This document shows, piece by piece, positions 23,046 through 24,105 of a DNA stretch of 24,105 nt. The translations under genes were made by a program, and so were the position numbers. The notes beneath the pieces are model-generated. The model made no database searches, had not been told where the DNA came from, and saw nothing but the letters and a program-made list of their open reading frames with translations. Position 1 is the first letter of the stretch. Every line of letters starts with the position of its first letter. Source of the DNA: Peptococcaceae bacterium BRH_c23 (GTDB lineage: Bacteria; Bacillota_B; Desulfitobacteriia; Desulfitobacteriales; Desulfitobacteriaceae); assembly GCA_000961805.1 (NCBI GenBank), contig LADV01000243.1, positions 1 to 24,105 on the forward strand, given 5' to 3'.

Positions 23046-24105
23046 CTATACCCAGTATCCGGCAGCCTTCGTTTCTGATGTTTATTGCGGCGTTTATATC
23101 TCTATCAATCTTTGAGCCGCAATGTTTACAACTCCAAGTTCTATCTGCCAGCGTCAACTCCATATTTATGTTTTTGCAATAACGGCAAAGTTTACTGGAC
23201 GGATACCATTTATCGATAGTGACCAGCTGCTTACCTTGTTCTGCCAGCTTGTATGCCAAAAATGTTTTCAGCATTCCAAAGCCATTGTCATTCGTTGATT
23301 TCGCCAGCTTTAAGCATTGCGCTATGGTTCTCATGTTTAAGTCTTCTATTGCAACAGCGGTATAGGCATTGGTTATCTGCCTTGACACCTTATGCAAAAA
23401 GTCCTTTCTTTGATTCGCTACCTTTTCATGGAGTTTAGCCACTTTTTGACGTTGTTTGTTTCTGTTTTTGCCACCTTTCAAGCGTTTGGATAATTTTCGT
23501 TGCGCTTTCTGTAGTTTAGCTTCCACTTTACGGTAAAATCTGGGATAATCAGCGCTTCTTGCCTCACTATCGACGACCAGTGACTTTGATGAATAGTCTA
23601 AACCTAAGGTTGTTTCGACAGTTGGTGTTATCGATTCTATTTTGGCTTCAAACTCAACCAAAATAGCTATGTAGTATTTACCCGTCGGTGTTTGGCTAAG
23701 TGTTGCGGATTTAATGATAGAATTTGGGGGTAATTGTCTATGTAGCTTAATTCGGACATCTTTCAATTTAGGCAATCGAATGGTTTTACTATCGATAAGC
23801 CGTATACTTCCTTTTTGATTATTCGTTGTGTAGGATTTTCGATCCCGATGCTTTCGTTTGAAGTTGGGAAAGCCTACTGACTTATCTCGGAAGAAATTCT
23901 TATAAGCAGTATTTAGATTGAGTTGGGCATTAGCAAGGGCCAAACTGTCTACTTCTTTTAACCACTCAAAGTCTTTTTTGTAATCGGCTGGTAGAGAGTA
24001 CCTTTGCTGCTTCAACACTTCTTGGTCGTCTTTATATTGCTCATAAATAGTCTTCCTGTTGGCAAGCATTTGATTATATATGAATCGCACACAGCCAAAG
24101 GTTTT
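23041..24105 (-). CDS. tnpB: IS200/IS605 family RNA-guided nuclease TnpB (N-terminus outside window)
   Basis: The frame stays open to the window edge (KTFGCVRFIYNQM), so 354 codons are visible and perhaps 20 N-terminal residues are missing. Numbering from the Met of MRFIYNQM... (RFIYNQML is the typical N-terminal WED/REC region), the RuvC acidic residues are all present: Asp165 in GLDYSSKSL, Glu249 in AIEDLNM and Asp331 in DRDINAAINI. The zinc finger has four cysteines (CRYC at 302-305, CKHC at 321-324). A lysine-rich coiled stretch (about 189-228) lies between. TnpB cuts DNA guided by the omega-RNA and promotes retention of the element. No tnpA is visible; it could lie beyond the edge or be absent (IS1341-like). 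Confidence 0.95.
   Translation of the reverse strand, partial: KTFGCVRFIYNQMLANRKTIYEQYKDDQEVLKQQRYSLPADYKKDFEWLKEVDSLALANAQLNLNTAYKNFFRDKSVGFPNFKRKHRDRKSYTTNNQKGSIRLIDSKTIRLPKLKDVRIKLHRQLPPNSIIKSATLSQTPTGKYYIAILVEFEAKIESITPTVETTLGLDYSSKSLVVDSEARSADYPRFYRKVEAKLQKAQRKLSKRLKGGKNRNKQRQKVAKLHEKVANQRKDFLHKVSRQITNAYTAVAIEDLNMRTIAQCLKLAKSTNDNGFGMLKTFLAYKLAEQGKQLVTIDKWYPSSKLCRYCKNINMELTLADRTWSCKHCGSKIDRDINAAINIRNEGCRILGIA

Noticed and set aside
1..24105. CRISPR array, tRNA or rRNA genes, prophage or known defence system
   Set aside because: I found no spaced repeat series, no tRNA-like cloverleaf and no rRNA sequence; the only nuclease is the transposon-borne TnpB.

Overview
The window reads as chromosomal DNA of a Gram-positive anaerobe of the class Clostridia, probably near the Desulfosporosinus/Desulfitobacterium (Peptococcaceae-like) group. 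This is inferred from strong AGGAGG-type ribosome binding sites, frequent GTG and TTG starts, modest GC content, a secreted NHL-repeat protein, a cysteine-rich flavoprotein and REP-like hairpins carrying a GGGGACGGTTCCT core. No marker gene fixes the species.

Layout. Positions 1-457 are the right end of an IS66-type element. It abuts a decayed minus-strand region (about 458-1100) holding remnants of a VanX-type dipeptidase and a CapA-type protein. A perfect 18-bp hairpin lies at 1278-1317. From 15526 down to 1449 nearly everything is on the minus strand: alpha/beta hydrolase, TetR regulator, acyl-CoA ligase, a complete branched-chain-amino-acid-type ABC transporter (binding lipoprotein, two ATPases, two permeases), FabG-like reductase, second acyl-CoA ligase, KASIII-like enzyme, iron-sulfur flavoprotein, then a secreted twelve-bladed NHL protein. 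Many junctions overlap or are a few bases apart. A near-consensus promoter with an overlapping palindrome sits in front of the hydrolase, and a second promoter candidate sits in front of the binding protein. The simplest reading is a regulated module that imports a carboxylic acid (fatty, branched or aromatic), activates it to a CoA thioester and processes it further. The substrate is not known from sequence.

Positions 15850-19137 hold a type I signal peptidase, a kynurenine-formamidase-like cyclase, an enoyl-CoA hydratase/isomerase, a broken nitroreductase (plus strand) and a hotdog thioesterase. The hydratase and thioesterase could serve the same acyl-CoA chemistry. Next come a 97-aa protein of unknown function behind tandem 12-bp repeats, two REP-like hairpins and a CoA-type NUDIX hydrolase. 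On the plus strand follow a class I/II aminotransferase and an AT-rich GNAT acetyltransferase, each with its own terminator.

The right edge (22935-24105) is an IS200/IS605-type element with a catalytically intact TnpB running off the window, a characteristic right-end hairpin and a probable omega-RNA. It has apparently cut off the C-terminus of an unidentified minus-strand gene. Both window edges are therefore mobile elements sitting next to broken genes, with a metabolic cluster between them.
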